Of a DNA stretch of 33,105 nt, positions 8,991-18,187 are shown in pieces (position 1 is the stretch's first letter; each line of letters opens with the position of its first letter). Source of the stretch: Prolixibacteraceae bacterium (GTDB lineage: Bacteria; Bacteroidota; Bacteroidia; Bacteroidales; Prolixibacteraceae); NCBI GenBank assembly GCA_023251475.1, contig JAHEYS010000067.1, positions 1-33,105 of the forward strand, written 5' to 3'. The position numbers were made by a program, and so were the translations under genes. The notes beneath the pieces were generated by a model. It did not search any database and was not told where the DNA came from. It was given only the letters and a program-made list of their open reading frames with translations.

Positions 8991-9737
8991 ATGGAATCAA
9001 TCTGGAGGGAAAGTTTTGAAATAAAGTCCTATCATGTAGATTTTCAACAAAAGATTAAACCATCTGCTTTGATGCAGTTTTTTCAGGAAGTGGCTTCCAA
9101 TCATGCCGCTAAACTTGGCGCGGGATATGAAGCCTTGATCGCGAGGGAGCTGTTTTGGGCTTTGTCAAGGTTGAGAGTTGAAATATCAAGGATGCCCCGG
9201 TGGGGTGAAACGATTACCTTTGAGACCTGGCCCTGCGGAACCGAAGGGCTCTTTTTCAGACGTGATTTTGTGGTGTTTGACATGGATCAGCATGTGATTA
9301 TTCGGGGTGTGTCGGGGTGGTTATTGCTGACGGTGGCTTCCCTTCGGCCTCAACGACCTTCGCTGCTGGGAATTGCCGTCCCAATCAATAAAGGGAGAAA
9401 CTCCCTTGCCGATTTTCCGGAAAGAATTACCACACAGACAGAAAGGTCCGCTTTTAATAAAACAGTGGCCTACAATGAAATTGATCAGAATCTTCATGTG
9501 AATAATACCCGTTACCTTGATTGGGCGACAGATTGTTTTGGCCTTAAACATTATCAGAATTACTCGTTATCGCGGTTTTCACTTGAGTTTTTATCTGAAA
9601 CACACTGGGGGGATGAGATTGAACTGATGGTCGGAAACTCGGTGATTAATTCCGATATTGAAGCAATCGAACGCTCCTCAGGAACTTTACTATTCAAGGC
9701 AACACTCAGCTGGGAAACAGCTATTCCCAAATCCTGA
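8991..9737 (+). CDS. Acyl-ACP thioesterase
   Basis: Cytoplasmic enzyme of the acyl-ACP thioesterase family (FatA/FatB-like), which hydrolyses fatty acyl-ACP to free fatty acid and ends chain elongation. The 248-residue protein has two hotdog halves. The second carries YNEIDQNLHVNNTRYLDW, with Asp165, Asn167 and His169 matching the catalytic Asp/Asn/His of the family; the first has the RMPRWGETITFETWP segment typical of it. The length is right for bacterial members. It follows the MutS-like gene closely on the same strand, but a functional link is not evident. Confidence 0.92.
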   Translation: MESIWRESFEIKSYHVDFQQKIKPSALMQFFQEVASNHAAKLGAGYEALIARELFWALSRLRVEISRMPRWGETITFETWPCGTEGLFFRRDFVVFDMDQHVIIRGVSGWLLLTVASLRPQRPSLLGIAVPINKGRNSLADFPERITTQTERSAFNKTVAYNEIDQNLHVNNTRYLDWATDCFGLKHYQNYSLSRFSLEFLSETHWGDEIELMVGNSVINSDIEAIERSSGTLLFKATLSWETAIPKS

Positions 9738-9882
9738 ATTTTTTTCTCCTTTAAGGTAGGGTAAAACGTTATTGAAACGGTTAACTATTGAAAGCACAAA
9801 ACTGAGATCATTTAATTGTGTAAATTCAAATAAATGAAGGTGAAGTTCTTTTATAGGTTCAATCCGTTAAACAATATTCATT

Positions 9883-10908
9883 TTGAAAGACCTGTCAATC
9901 ATAACTATAAATTATCGAAGTTGGGACAAACTGTCCCGATGCCTTGATTCTTTAGTTGCAATTTCAGCCTCTTATTTCTCCTTTGAGGTTATTGTGGTTG
10001 ATAATTGTTCACAGGATGGAAAACTTACTGAATTCAGGCAAAAATATCCTCAATTCACCTTTCTGTTAAATAAGGGGAACTACGGTTTTGCAAACGGAAA
10101 TAACCTTGGTGCTGCAAATGCCAGTGGGAAATACCTGCTTTTTCTGAATCCTGATACTATTGTCTCAGAGAAAGCATTGCTGGCAATGCTCGATCAGGCA
10201 AAAGTAAGCAGGGCGAACTCAATCATTTCATGCCGGCAAATAAGGGAAAACAGCAGTGAAGATAAACCATACGGGTTATTTCCATCCCCGATATCCCTTA
10301 CAGGATGGACAAGAGCATTGGCAAAACTCCTGAATATTCTTACCATACCGGTTCAGAATGAAAGATTTATCCTTCCTGACTGGGTATCCGGATCTGTTAT
10401 GATGATGAGCAAAACAAGCTTTAATGCCATTGGAAAATGGAACGAAAGATTCTGGATGTACTACGAGGATGTCGATTTTTGTAAAAGAGCATTCGATTTG
10501 GGTGGAGTCGTGTTTATGCTTAAAAATATTGTTGTAACACATAGGCATGGCGGCTCTTCACGTTTTGACTCAGAGACAACAGCTTTGACCAAAACTGAGG
10601 TAAATATTTCGCGGCATGAATATATTTCATTGCATGAGAATGGAATTAAAGAGGTGCTTATTCACACATTTTTAATCCTGAATAACCTTATATTTGGATT
10701 TATTACAGCCGTTCCTGGTTTGTTCCTGTTTTTCAATAAACAATTATTTACTGCCACAAGGGGCTATTACAAGTTATTGAATTACTATTTTAATGCATTT
10801 CTGCACGATACCTGGATTAGTCCACGCTCGGTTATGCATCCCGAATCGTATCAGCTTTCAAATAATTTGAATAAAAAACTGGTGACAATAGGTGATAAAA
10901 ATCCTTAA
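9883..10908 (+). CDS. Family 2 glycosyltransferase
   Basis: Transfers a sugar from a nucleotide-sugar donor to a cell-surface glycan; resembles rhamnosyltransferase-type GT2 enzymes. The start is a TTG, since the frame is closed by a stop just upstream and the protein begins with the usual LSIITINYRSWDKL strand. Donor-binding motifs are VVDNCSQDG (about residues 38-46) and FLNPDT (88-92); MYYEDVDFCKRA (about 193-204) holds the ED/D pair expected for the acceptor base and metal site. A hydrophobic C-terminal stretch (about 270-292) probably anchors it to the membrane. It stands alone rather than in a polysaccharide cluster. 341 residues. Confidence 0.9.
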   Translation: MKDLSIITINYRSWDKLSRCLDSLVAISASYFSFEVIVVDNCSQDGKLTEFRQKYPQFTFLLNKGNYGFANGNNLGAANASGKYLLFLNPDTIVSEKALLAMLDQAKVSRANSIISCRQIRENSSEDKPYGLFPSPISLTGWTRALAKLLNILTIPVQNERFILPDWVSGSVMMMSKTSFNAIGKWNERFWMYYEDVDFCKRAFDLGGVVFMLKNIVVTHRHGGSSRFDSETTALTKTEVNISRHEYISLHENGIKEVLIHTFLILNNLIFGFITAVPGLFLFFNKQLFTATRGYYKLLNYYFNAFLHDTWISPRSVMHPESYQLSNNLNKKLVTIGDKNP

Positions 10909-11045
10909 GTATATGGTTGTAAATTAGTAACAGTTGGATTCAATCTAATAACCGGCTTCTGAACTTCGGGACATCAAATCAGAAACCTGCATTAAAAAGT
11001 GGAAACCATTTTGTAGTTTCGCACTAAATTTAAGCAATTGAAACT

Positions 11046-11531
11046 TTGACCAGGGAAGAATTTAAAAATATATTTGATACCCATTTTGCCGGAGTTCGTA
11101 ATTATATATATTATCGGTCGGGCGATCAGGAGTTGGCGACCGATGTGGCGCAGGAGGCTTTTATCACTTTGTGGGAAAAGAAGTCCGGATTTGCAAATGG
11201 AAATATAAAGGGACTTCTCTTTAAAATAGCAGGTGATCTTTTAATCACCCAGTTGCGAAAGCGCAATGTGGCAATGAGATACAAGGCAAAAGCTGTTGAT
11301 GAGCAGTTTAATGAGAGTCCGGAAGATTTGATGGCGTACAAGGAGATGTTGCGGAACTATGAGCGAGCGCTTGAGAACCTGCCGGAAAAACAGAGAACGG
11401 TTTTTCTCCTGAGTCGGATGGAAGGTTTAAAGTACTTTGAGATCGCTGATAATTTGGGCGTTAGTGTTAAGGCGGTCGAAAAAAGGATGAAAAACGCCCT
11501 GGAATATTTAAGAAAATCGATAGGAAATTGA
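11046..11531 (+). CDS. ECF-type RNA polymerase sigma factor (FecI-like)
   Basis: A 161-residue sigma-70 family protein with region 2 (about residues 5-75, including YYRSGDQELATDVAQEAF) and region 4 (about 105-158, LPEKQRTVFLLSRMEGLKYF followed by a helix-turn-helix), with no region 1 or 3. It starts with TTG, as an in-frame stop lies just upstream. It would direct RNA polymerase to the promoter of its target receptor once released from the anti-sigma factor encoded next. The stop overlaps the start of that gene by 4 bases (ATGA), showing translational coupling. Confidence 0.93.
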   Translation: MTREEFKNIFDTHFAGVRNYIYYRSGDQELATDVAQEAFITLWEKKSGFANGNIKGLLFKIAGDLLITQLRKRNVAMRYKAKAVDEQFNESPEDLMAYKEMLRNYERALENLPEKQRTVFLLSRMEGLKYFEIADNLGVSVKAVEKRMKNALEYLRKSIGN

Positions 11532-12388
11532 TGAAGAGCGGGAAAAAACATATGAAGTTAAACACAAGCGAAATGGTTGACCATTTCCCGGAGATCGTGT
11601 ACCAGTATACGGTTTCTAAGGATGAAGTATGGGAAGACCTTGAAAGCAGGACGAAAGAACCGGAGCACAGTGTCCGGATAATCTCCTTTACCCCGCTTTA
11701 CAGAATAGCTGTGGCTGCTTCATTGTTATTGATACTGGGGATGACCGGTTTTTTCAGGTTTTACACAAAAAATGTTTATGCTCCGGCCGGTCAACGGATT
11801 ACTTTTTACCTGCCCGACAGTTCATTTATCAACCTGAATGCTCAGTCATTGGTCAGTTTTCACCCCTACTGGTTCCGTTTTTCAAGAACAGTTAAACTTG
11901 ATGGCGAAGCTTTCTTTGGAGTGGTGAAGGGAAATACTTTCCAGGTAGAATCGGAGCTGGGAGAGACAACAGTTCTGGGAACAACCTTCAACATTTATTC
12001 CCGGGATAAAGAGTACAGCGTAACCTGCATTACCGGGAAAGTAAGGGTCATATCCATGAGAAAAACCCAAAAAGTTCTGTTGCATCCCAATGAACAGGCC
12101 TTTATAAATAACGATGGTTTATTAAGTTTTGTTAAAAAGGTAAATCCTGAAACGGCGCTTGGATGGCGAAACAATATGTTTGTCTTCACCGGTTCATCAA
12201 TCGTTGGAGTTTTAAAGGAAATTGAACGTAATTATAATATTAAAATCCAGTTTCAGGCCGATCCAGGTCTGACTTACACAGGAAATTTTTCCAGATCATT
12301 ATCAGGAAAAGAGGTTCTCGATTTGGTTTGTACCTCATTAGGGATTAAATTTGAGGCCAAATCAGATAATGAATTTCTGGTTAGATAA
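11528..12388 (+). CDS. FecR-family anti-sigma factor / sensor
   Basis: A 286-residue single-pass inner-membrane protein. The cytoplasmic N-terminus (about 1-55) should bind the sigma factor; one transmembrane helix is at about 56-79 (LYRIAVAASLLLILGMTGFF); the periplasmic part has the FecR domain (from about 85) and a C-terminal STN-like DUF4974 domain (about 210-286) with NYNIKIQF. In this family, contact with the signalling domain of the receptor triggers sigma release. It overlaps the sigma gene by 4 bases and is followed 12 bases later by the receptor gene, making one operon. Confidence 0.92.
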   Translation: MMKSGKKHMKLNTSEMVDHFPEIVYQYTVSKDEVWEDLESRTKEPEHSVRIISFTPLYRIAVAASLLLILGMTGFFRFYTKNVYAPAGQRITFYLPDSSFINLNAQSLVSFHPYWFRFSRTVKLDGEAFFGVVKGNTFQVESELGETTVLGTTFNIYSRDKEYSVTCITGKVRVISMRKTQKVLLHPNEQAFINNDGLLSFVKKVNPETALGWRNNMFVFTGSSIVGVLKEIERNYNIKIQFQADPGLTYTGNFSRSLSGKEVLDLVCTSLGIKFEAKSDNEFLVR

Positions 12389-12400
12389 TTCCTTTGGCGC

Positions 12401-14908
12401 GTGAGGCAACGATCTATATTTCTGATATTATATTTTCTACTTAATGGGATATCCTGCTTCTCTCAAGAGATTGATATCCATGTTCATGACGTTCCATTGA
12501 ATCAGATTCTCATTGGTCTGCGTGATACCTACAAACTGGAATTCTCCTTTAATGATCAATTACTCTCGAAGTACAACCTTTCCATTAACCAAATATGGGG
12601 CTCACCTGAAGATGCAATCCGATCAATAATAAAGGATCTGCCGCTGACTTACTCGAAACAGGGAAATATTTTTTTAATTCTTCCGAAAACTAACCAGGCT
12701 GCACAAGAAAAATATTTTCTATTTGGACAGGTTACTGAAGCAAAATCAAACGAACCACTTCCATTTTCCCAACTTTATGTGGATAACCGGATAATTGTTT
12801 CTGATCAGTATGGTAATTTTTCTTACCAAAGTACCGGTGATAGTCTTTTCCGAATTAAAGTGTCACATTTGGGATATTACATCCTCGATACAGTGGTGGT
12901 AGCCGATATCAATCATCATCTCAGTCTAATTCCTTCAGTGATTGGACTTCGTGAAATTGTTATTAAGGATAGATTCATCGACAAGTCAACCCATATCGGC
13001 AACAAGGCAGGAATCATCAAGGTTAACCAACAGATTGCAAAATATCTCCCGGGAAGCGGCGATAATTCCGTGTTTACCTTACTCAGGCTTATGCCCGGAA
13101 TTCTCGCTTCGAGTGAACAATCAAATGGTTTGATTATTTGGGGCTCCTACGAAGGTCATAGTCAGGTCTTGTTCGATGGATTCACCATATGGGGCCTTAA
13201 AAGTTTCAATGATGATATCGATGCCGTAAATCCTTTAATTACAAAAGAGATTGAAGTTCTTAAAGGTGGTTACGATGCCACCTATGGAGGGAGAGTAGGG
13301 GGAATTGTCAATATTTCAGGAAAAACAGGAAGCATGAAAAAACCATCTTTCAGTCTGAATATCAATAATGTAACAATAAATGGGATGGCTGAAGTACCAT
13401 TATGGAAAAACAGCTCCATTATTATGTCCTTCCGTCAAACTTATTACAATTTGTACAAAGGGAAAGATATTTATCCGGCTAACAACGAAAATGAAATAGT
13501 TCAGCCCGATAAAACAAAAATCGATTATACCATACTACCCGATTATTATTATCGCGATGCGAATATACGGTATACGACACGGAATAATAAAGGCGAACTT
13601 TTTTATCTGAGTTTTCTGGGTGGGCAGGATCGTTTTAGGTATTCCATCAATCCGTTTATCGATATCAACGGACTTTTTAAAATCAATGCTGAAAATAATT
13701 ATCAATATGGGGCATCCGCGTTTTATGGCCGTACCTGGAAAAATGGAAATATAACCAATTTTACATCTTCCTGGTCGTCACTCGAAACAGGCGTATCAAA
13801 TATCCAGAGTATCCAGCGGAAATTAAATGTATTTGAACAAATAAGCAATGATCAAACATATAATAAAATAGCTGAATATTCAGGACGTATGGACAATTAT
13901 ATCAAGCTGTCACAATCACATATGCTTGAATCAGGAATAGGATTTGCCCGCAACAGGGTTGGATTAAAGGCAGACTCATCCGGGTATAATCAGACGAATC
14001 TCCAGTCCAGGGCATCCAGGGTTGATGGATTTTTACAGGACCATATCAATTTGCCGGGAGAGGTGGAGATCAAGTTAGGGGTACACGCCGATTTCCCTTC
14101 CCACCTCGGAAAAATCTATTTGCAGCCACGGGTTTCAGCAAGTATCAAAATAACTGACCATGTTAAGTTTAACACAGCCTGGGGGATTTATAATCAGTTC
14201 ATTTCCAAAAGTTCAGTGGTTGACAATCAGGGGAATTATCGTTACATCTGGACTTCCTGCGATAATCAACAAATTCCGGTGCTGCAGTCGGTTCATTGGG
14301 TTGCCGGAGGTGCATACCACTATAATAGTATCACCTTTAGTGTTGAAGGCTACTACAAAAACACGGATGGATTAACGCGTTTCATCAACAAAGATCAGAA
14401 ATACAAGGATCTGATATATAGTGGTACGGGCAAAAGTTACGGTCTTGATTTTTTCTTCAGGAAAGATTTCAGGGGACATTCAGCCTGGATATCCTATACT
14501 TTGAGCAAGACAGAAGAAAAATTTAATTATTTTGCAAAAGATGAGTTCCAGCCGGCGCCTCAGGATCAGCGGAATGAACTTAAACTTGCCCTTTTATTTA
14601 ACATTAAACCATTTTACCTTTCCGGCAATTATGTATTTGGTTCGGGTTTTCCGCTGAATAAAGGTACGACCCTTAATCCTGAGTTTATCAATCCCGATTA
14701 CAACCGGATTGATGTTGCTGTAAACTACCGGTTTAATGTTGGGAAGGTGTCAGGCGAGACAGGTTTATCGCTTTTAAATCTTTTTAATTCAAAAAATGTC
14801 AGGTATTCCAATTTTGAAAAAGTTCCTGTTGACCAGTCCAATACATTGAATATTTATTCCCAGGCTGTCCCCTTCTCCCCGCGTCTCTCCTTAAGATTAT
14901 ATTACTGA
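12401..14908 (+). CDS. TonB-dependent outer-membrane receptor with STN signalling domain
   Basis: An 835-residue outer-membrane receptor starting with GTG. After a signal peptide (residues 1-21, ending CFSQ) comes the secretin/TonB short N-terminal domain (about 22-95), which signals to the FecR protein. Next are a carboxypeptidase-like beta-sandwich domain (about 105-180) and the plug (about 195-310, with VLKGGYDATYGGRVGGIVNI), followed by a 22-strand barrel ending in SLRLYY. The ligand is unknown. There is no SusD-like partner, so a nutrient-glycan role is less likely than uptake of an iron chelate, cofactor or similar small ligand. It is co-transcribed with the sigma and anti-sigma genes and ends 7 bases past the convergent JAMM gene's stop. 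Confidence 0.92.
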   Translation: MRQRSIFLILYFLLNGISCFSQEIDIHVHDVPLNQILIGLRDTYKLEFSFNDQLLSKYNLSINQIWGSPEDAIRSIIKDLPLTYSKQGNIFLILPKTNQAAQEKYFLFGQVTEAKSNEPLPFSQLYVDNRIIVSDQYGNFSYQSTGDSLFRIKVSHLGYYILDTVVVADINHHLSLIPSVIGLREIVIKDRFIDKSTHIGNKAGIIKVNQQIAKYLPGSGDNSVFTLLRLMPGILASSEQSNGLIIWGSYEGHSQVLFDGFTIWGLKSFNDDIDAVNPLITKEIEVLKGGYDATYGGRVGGIVNISGKTGSMKKPSFSLNINNVTINGMAEVPLWKNSSIIMSFRQTYYNLYKGKDIYPANNENEIVQPDKTKIDYTILPDYYYRDANIRYTTRNNKGELFYLSFLGGQDRFRYSINPFIDINGLFKINAENNYQYGASAFYGRTWKNGNITNFTSSWSSLETGVSNIQSIQRKLNVFEQISNDQTYNKIAEYSGRMDNYIKLSQSHMLESGIGFARNRVGLKADSSGYNQTNLQSRASRVDGFLQDHINLPGEVEIKLGVHADFPSHLGKIYLQPRVSASIKITDHVKFNTAWGIYNQFISKSSVVDNQGNYRYIWTSCDNQQIPVLQSVHWVAGGAYHYNSITFSVEGYYKNTDGLTRFINKDQKYKDLIYSGTGKSYGLDFFFRKDFRGHSAWISYTLSKTEEKFNYFAKDEFQPAPQDQRNELKLALLFNIKPFYLSGNYVFGSGFPLNKGTTLNPEFINPDYNRIDVAVNYRFNVGKVSGETGLSLLNLFNSKNVRYSNFEKVPVDQSNTLNIYSQAVPFSPRLSLRLYY

Positions 14909-15300
14909 ATAATTTGAATCTCTTCCTTTTCAACTTCACCATTGCGGATGATGAAAGACTTAACATCCGGTAGTTCTGCTGCCAGCGAAACAATCACATA
15001 ACTGATCTCCGGATCATAAGCCAGGCGGATATCCTCCTGCGAAGGTCTCGCCGGTGTCGCGGGATGACTGTGGTAATTCGCCAGAAGAACCAGGCCTTCT
15101 TTCCGCGCCGTACGAACAACCTGGAACTGCTCGGCAGGATCAAAGGAGAAATGTTCCGGACTGTGATCAATATTCGTCATCGGAAAGTGTCTGGTCACTG
15201 TCCGCTCTGTTCCAGCCAGATAACCGCAAATCTCTTCCGGCAAACCGTTTTTAGCATGATCAAACATCTGATCAATAATTTGTTGAGAAATATTTATCAT
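14902..15300 (-). CDS. JAMM/MPN metalloprotease acting on the sulfur-carrier tail (HcyD/Mec-like)
   Basis: A 132-residue JAB1/MPN zinc protease. The JAMM motif is complete: Glu22/Glu23 in PEEICGYL, then HSHPATPARPSQED with His77, His79, Ser87 and Asp90. Bacterial stand-alone members such as Mec+ of Mycobacterium and HcyD of Wolinella remove residues after the Gly-Gly of a ThiS-like carrier. The carrier at the head of this operon ends Gly-Gly-Ser-Arg-Cys, which is such a substrate by sequence. I chose the ATG at 15300 because the longer frame crosses the preceding tusA-like gene out of frame. The tail overlaps the convergent receptor gene by 7 bases. Last gene of the sulfur operon. Confidence 0.88.
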   Translation of the reverse strand: MINISQQIIDQMFDHAKNGLPEEICGYLAGTERTVTRHFPMTNIDHSPEHFSFDPAEQFQVVRTARKEGLVLLANYHSHPATPARPSQEDIRLAYDPEISYVIVSLAAELPDVKSFIIRNGEVEKEEIQIIQ

Positions 15301-15310
15301 GTTTCGGGTA

Positions 15311-15535
15311 TTATTTTTCAATAAGAACTTTGTGTACCTGCCCCCCCACATGTGACACTTCCAGAACTTTATAACCTTGTTCCCGGGCACTACGCGGTAT
15401 GTTTTGAAGTGGTTCTCCTTCAGTGAGCAACACTTCGAGAATATCGCCCGATTGCAGTTTAGATAACTGAATTTTTGTTTTGACAAAAGTCATCGGGCAA
15501 TGTTCCCGGGTAATATCTAGCTTGACGGTGGACAT
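15311..15535 (-). CDS. tusA: TusA/SirA-family sulfur-transfer protein
   Basis: A 74-residue sulfurtransferase. Cys13 lies in EHCPMTFVKTK, where the usual Cys-Pro-x-Pro motif appears as Cys-Pro-Met-Thr, so the second proline is replaced. The family carries sulfur as a persulfide on this Cys and passes it between enzymes. Residues 59-74 (VLEVSHVGGQVHKVLIEK region) form the last beta strand of the fold. It sits 10 bases upstream of the protease gene and downstream of the dsrE-like gene, so in this operon it may hand sulfur to the ThiS-like carrier system. Confidence 0.88.
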   Translation of the reverse strand: MSTVKLDITREHCPMTFVKTKIQLSKLQSGDILEVLLTEGEPLQNIPRSAREQGYKVLEVSHVGGQVHKVLIEK

Positions 15536-15613
15536 ATAATAAATTATTAGCTTTAATAAATGTGACTTGATGCAGATTTGGGTTAACCGATAAATGCAAA
15601 CAAAATGTAATGT

Positions 15614-16126
15614 TTAAATAAACAGCGTTCTGCCACCTTCAGAGATATCGAGGAATGTGGTTACCCCCAACACCTCTTTCACTTCATGGATAAAGTCACT
15701 CTTTTGGAGACCAAGGATGTGCATCGCCATTTCGCAGGCGTACATATTGACTTCCAAAGCTTTGGCTGCATCCACGAGCTCTTCAAGGGTAGCAACGTTC
15801 TTTTTACGCATCAGGTAACGGAATATCTTCGGACTGAGTCCCATAAAGTTCAGGCGACTCACCGGTGCACTACCCAATCCTCCCATAAAGAACCCAAACA
15901 GTTTAGGTAAGAACCCGGTTCCGACAAATGCCCTACCCTGCTTCTTCTTGATGGCATTGAGCCCCCAAAAAGTGAAGAATATATGCACTTCGTAACCAAC
16001 TGCCGCTGCACCTGTGGCCAGGGTAAAGGTGGCAACCAGCTTATCAAAATCACCGCTAAAACTGATGATTGACAGTTTTTTTGGGTCTTTCGGCTGATCT
16101 AAAGATCTAATATCTGAATTTTCCAT
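15614..16126 (-). CDS. DsrE/DsrF-family sulfur-relay protein
   Basis: A 170-residue protein of the DsrE/DsrF/DrsH-like family often annotated as peroxiredoxin-family. The N-terminal strand LSIISFSGDFDKLVATFTLA (about residues 18-37) and the VGYEVHIFFTFWGLNAIKKK segment (about 43-62) are typical. Cys131 in MYACEMAMHILGL is at the position of the persulfide-carrying Cys of the family. Members can bind membranes or act with TusA in sulfur trafficking. It lies 3 bases after the MoeB-like gene, tightly coupled. The exact donor and acceptor are inferred from the neighbours only. Confidence 0.85.
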   Translation of the reverse strand: MENSDIRSLDQPKDPKKLSIISFSGDFDKLVATFTLATGAAAVGYEVHIFFTFWGLNAIKKKQGRAFVGTGFLPKLFGFFMGGLGSAPVSRLNFMGLSPKIFRYLMRKKNVATLEELVDAAKALEVNMYACEMAMHILGLQKSDFIHEVKEVLGVTTFLDISEGGRTLFI

Positions 16127-16129
16127 TTT

Positions 16130-16939
16130 TTAATGTTGGCTTTTAATTTCACATGTTGCCTGTTCGTAATCGACCAGCTCAGTAATGGTGGGGTGATCTC
16201 CGCAAACCTGGCACCTGTGATTGTGTTTCACTTTGATGGTGCGAAATTCCATGGTTTTTGCGTTGAAGGTCAGCAGTCTGTTTGTCAGCAAGTCCCCGAC
16301 ACCAGTGAGGTATTTTAAAACTTCAGTTGCCTGAATAGTCCCCAGCATTCCGGCAATGGCACCAAGTACACCAGCCTGCGAACAGGTGGGTACGGCATTT
16401 GGTGGCGGAGGTGCATGAAACACACACCTGTAACAAGCAGTTCCGGGAAGAATGGTCATTGTCTGACCGTCGAACCGCAGGATACCCCCGTGCGAAAATG
16501 GTTTCCCCGCTTTAATGCAGGCATCATTAATCAGAAATTTTACAGGAAAATTGTCGGTTCCGTCTACGATAAAATCATAATCTTTAATGATCTCCAACGC
16601 ATTTGCGGTCGTTAACAAATCATAATAAGTAATCACCTTAACATCGGGGTTCAGCTGATTGATCTTCTCTTTTGCAGAAAGGACTTTAGCCTTGTTTACA
16701 TCAGGGGTGAAATGAATAACCTGACGTTGCAGGTTGGAGAGATCGACAACGTCGCCATCGATGATCCCAATGGTCCCTACGCCTGCAGCTGCAAGGTAAA
16801 GCGCAACTGGTGCACCTAATCCCCCTGCGCCAACAATTAGCACTTTTCCGTTACTTATTTTTTCCTGCCCCTCCACTCCCACATCCTGTAAAAGAATGTG
16901 CCGGCTATATCGGTGTATCTGATCTTCTGTGAAATCCAT
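16130..16939 (-). CDS. moeB: MoeB/ThiF-family adenylyltransferase for a sulfur carrier (HcyF-like)
   Basis: E1-like enzyme that adenylates the C-terminal glycine of a ThiS/MoaD-type carrier with ATP, preparing it for thiocarboxylate formation. The 269-residue protein has the nucleotide loop GAGGLGAPVALYLAAAGVGT (from about residue 37), DLSNLQRQ with the conserved Arg, a Cys-x-x-Cys at CYRC and a second at CQVC (the structural zinc), and PTCSQAGVLG. A molybdopterin role is possible by homology alone, but there are no other molybdenum genes here. The ThiS-like carrier two genes upstream and the sulfhydrylase next door make a carrier for homocysteine synthesis the better fit. Six bases separate it from metY. 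Confidence 0.9.
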   Translation of the reverse strand: MDFTEDQIHRYSRHILLQDVGVEGQEKISNGKVLIVGAGGLGAPVALYLAAAGVGTIGIIDGDVVDLSNLQRQVIHFTPDVNKAKVLSAKEKINQLNPDVKVITYYDLLTTANALEIIKDYDFIVDGTDNFPVKFLINDACIKAGKPFSHGGILRFDGQTMTILPGTACYRCVFHAPPPPNAVPTCSQAGVLGAIAGMLGTIQATEVLKYLTGVGDLLTNRLLTFNAKTMEFRTIKVKHNHRCQVCGDHPTITELVDYEQATCEIKSQH

Positions 16940-16945
16940 AATTTA

Positions 16946-18187
16946 TTATCCTTTATTTAAAGCCTGGAACAGGTCATCTTTCAGATCTTCAATATCTTCA
17001 ATACCAAGTGACAGACGGAGGGTTACCTCTTTCACATCAAGGCTGATACGGGTTTCCGGATCAAAATCACAATAGATGGTTGATGCCGGATGAAGGATCA
17101 AAGTTTTGTTGTCGTAAACATTGGTTGCACGCCGGATCATCCCGAGGTTGTTCATAAAAGTGAAACATTCCTCCCGGGATGAGAAATCAAAGGTGAGCAT
17201 TGCTCCCGGAAAACTGCCAAACTGGAGTTTACTGATCTCATAAAATTTTGAACCTTCCTCACCGGGATAATTGACCGACTGAACCTGGGGCAAAGTCTCG
17301 AGATATTGAGCAATTTCACGGCAGTTCATTGCCGCCCTTTCAAACCTGAGCTGCAGCGTTTCGAGTCCAAGACTCTGCAGATAAGCTGCATATGGTGACA
17401 TGCAAGCCCCCAGGTTTCGGAAAATCTCCCGTCGTAATTTGTAATTAAAGGCAAAAGGTCCGAAACGTTTTGCAAGTGGCGCCAGTTTTTTCGATTTGCT
17501 CCAGTCAAAGGTGCCGTAATCAACAATAAGTCCGCCAATACTGGTTGCCCCACCTGATATACATTTGGTGCTTGATATCAGGTCGATATCAACGCCGAAC
17601 TCTCTTGCGGCAAAAACATTTGGCGGTGTAAGTGTTGAATCTGAAATCAGCGGAACATTATTTTCGTGTGCAATACGCGACAAACCGGCAAGATCAACCA
17701 CTTCCAGTTGCGGATTGGTAATGGTTTCGACAAAAACTGCTACTGTATTATGATCGATGTTTGCTTTAACCTCTTCACTGTTTGTCAGATCACAGAACCT
17801 GGTTTCAATACCAAGTTCCCGGATGGTTGATTCAAAAAAAACATAGGTGTTACCAAACAGATGTTTTGATGTAATAATATTGCTGCCTGATGAAGCGAGT
17901 ACAAAAATTGCATTGGATATCGCAGCCATTCCTGAACTAAGGGCGGTAACATTCAACGCTCCGGTAATTTGTTTGATACGGAGTTCGAAATTTTCAACAG
18001 TAGGATTGGAGATCCGGGAATAGGCATGGACAGGCAAACGTCCCTGAAAGGCAAGTTCCATTTGCTCAGCAGATTCAAAATCAAAGGCTGAATTGCTGTA
18101 AATTGGTTGATGCAGTGCCCTGTTGGCATCTCCCTTCGCAAATGGGGTATGAATAATTTTAGAAGTAAATCCTTTGGGCTTCAACAT
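16946..18187 (-). CDS. metY: PLP-dependent O-acetylhomoserine sulfhydrylase-like enzyme
   Basis: Trans-sulfuration family enzyme of 413 residues. The PLP lysine is in SSTKCISGGATSIGGLI, and DSTLTPPNVF is the cofactor-ring-binding segment; ALSSGMAAISNAIF is the phosphate loop. Family members include MetY, MetB and MetC; the context of a ThiS-like carrier, activating enzyme and JAMM protease points to MetY, making homocysteine from O-acetylhomoserine with carrier thiocarboxylate as sulfur donor. The ATG overlaps the end of the carrier gene by 7 bases and is preceded by GGAGG six bases away, a rare clear Shine-Dalgarno in this window. Confidence 0.88.
   Translation of the reverse strand: MLKPKGFTSKIIHTPFAKGDANRALHQPIYSNSAFDFESAEQMELAFQGRLPVHAYSRISNPTVENFELRIKQITGALNVTALSSGMAAISNAIFVLASSGSNIITSKHLFGNTYVFFESTIRELGIETRFCDLTNSEEVKANIDHNTVAVFVETITNPQLEVVDLAGLSRIAHENNVPLISDSTLTPPNVFAAREFGVDIDLISSTKCISGGATSIGGLIVDYGTFDWSKSKKLAPLAKRFGPFAFNYKLRREIFRNLGACMSPYAAYLQSLGLETLQLRFERAAMNCREIAQYLETLPQVQSVNYPGEEGSKFYEISKLQFGSFPGAMLTFDFSSREECFTFMNNLGMIRRATNVYDNKTLILHPASTIYCDFDPETRISLDVKEVTLRLSLGIEDIEDLKDDLFQALNKG

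Noticed and set aside
14902-15486. Longer 194-residue reading of the JAMM protease
   Set aside because: The extra N-terminus overlaps the tusA-like gene in another frame and is not MPN-like; the ATG at 15300 gives the normal domain start.
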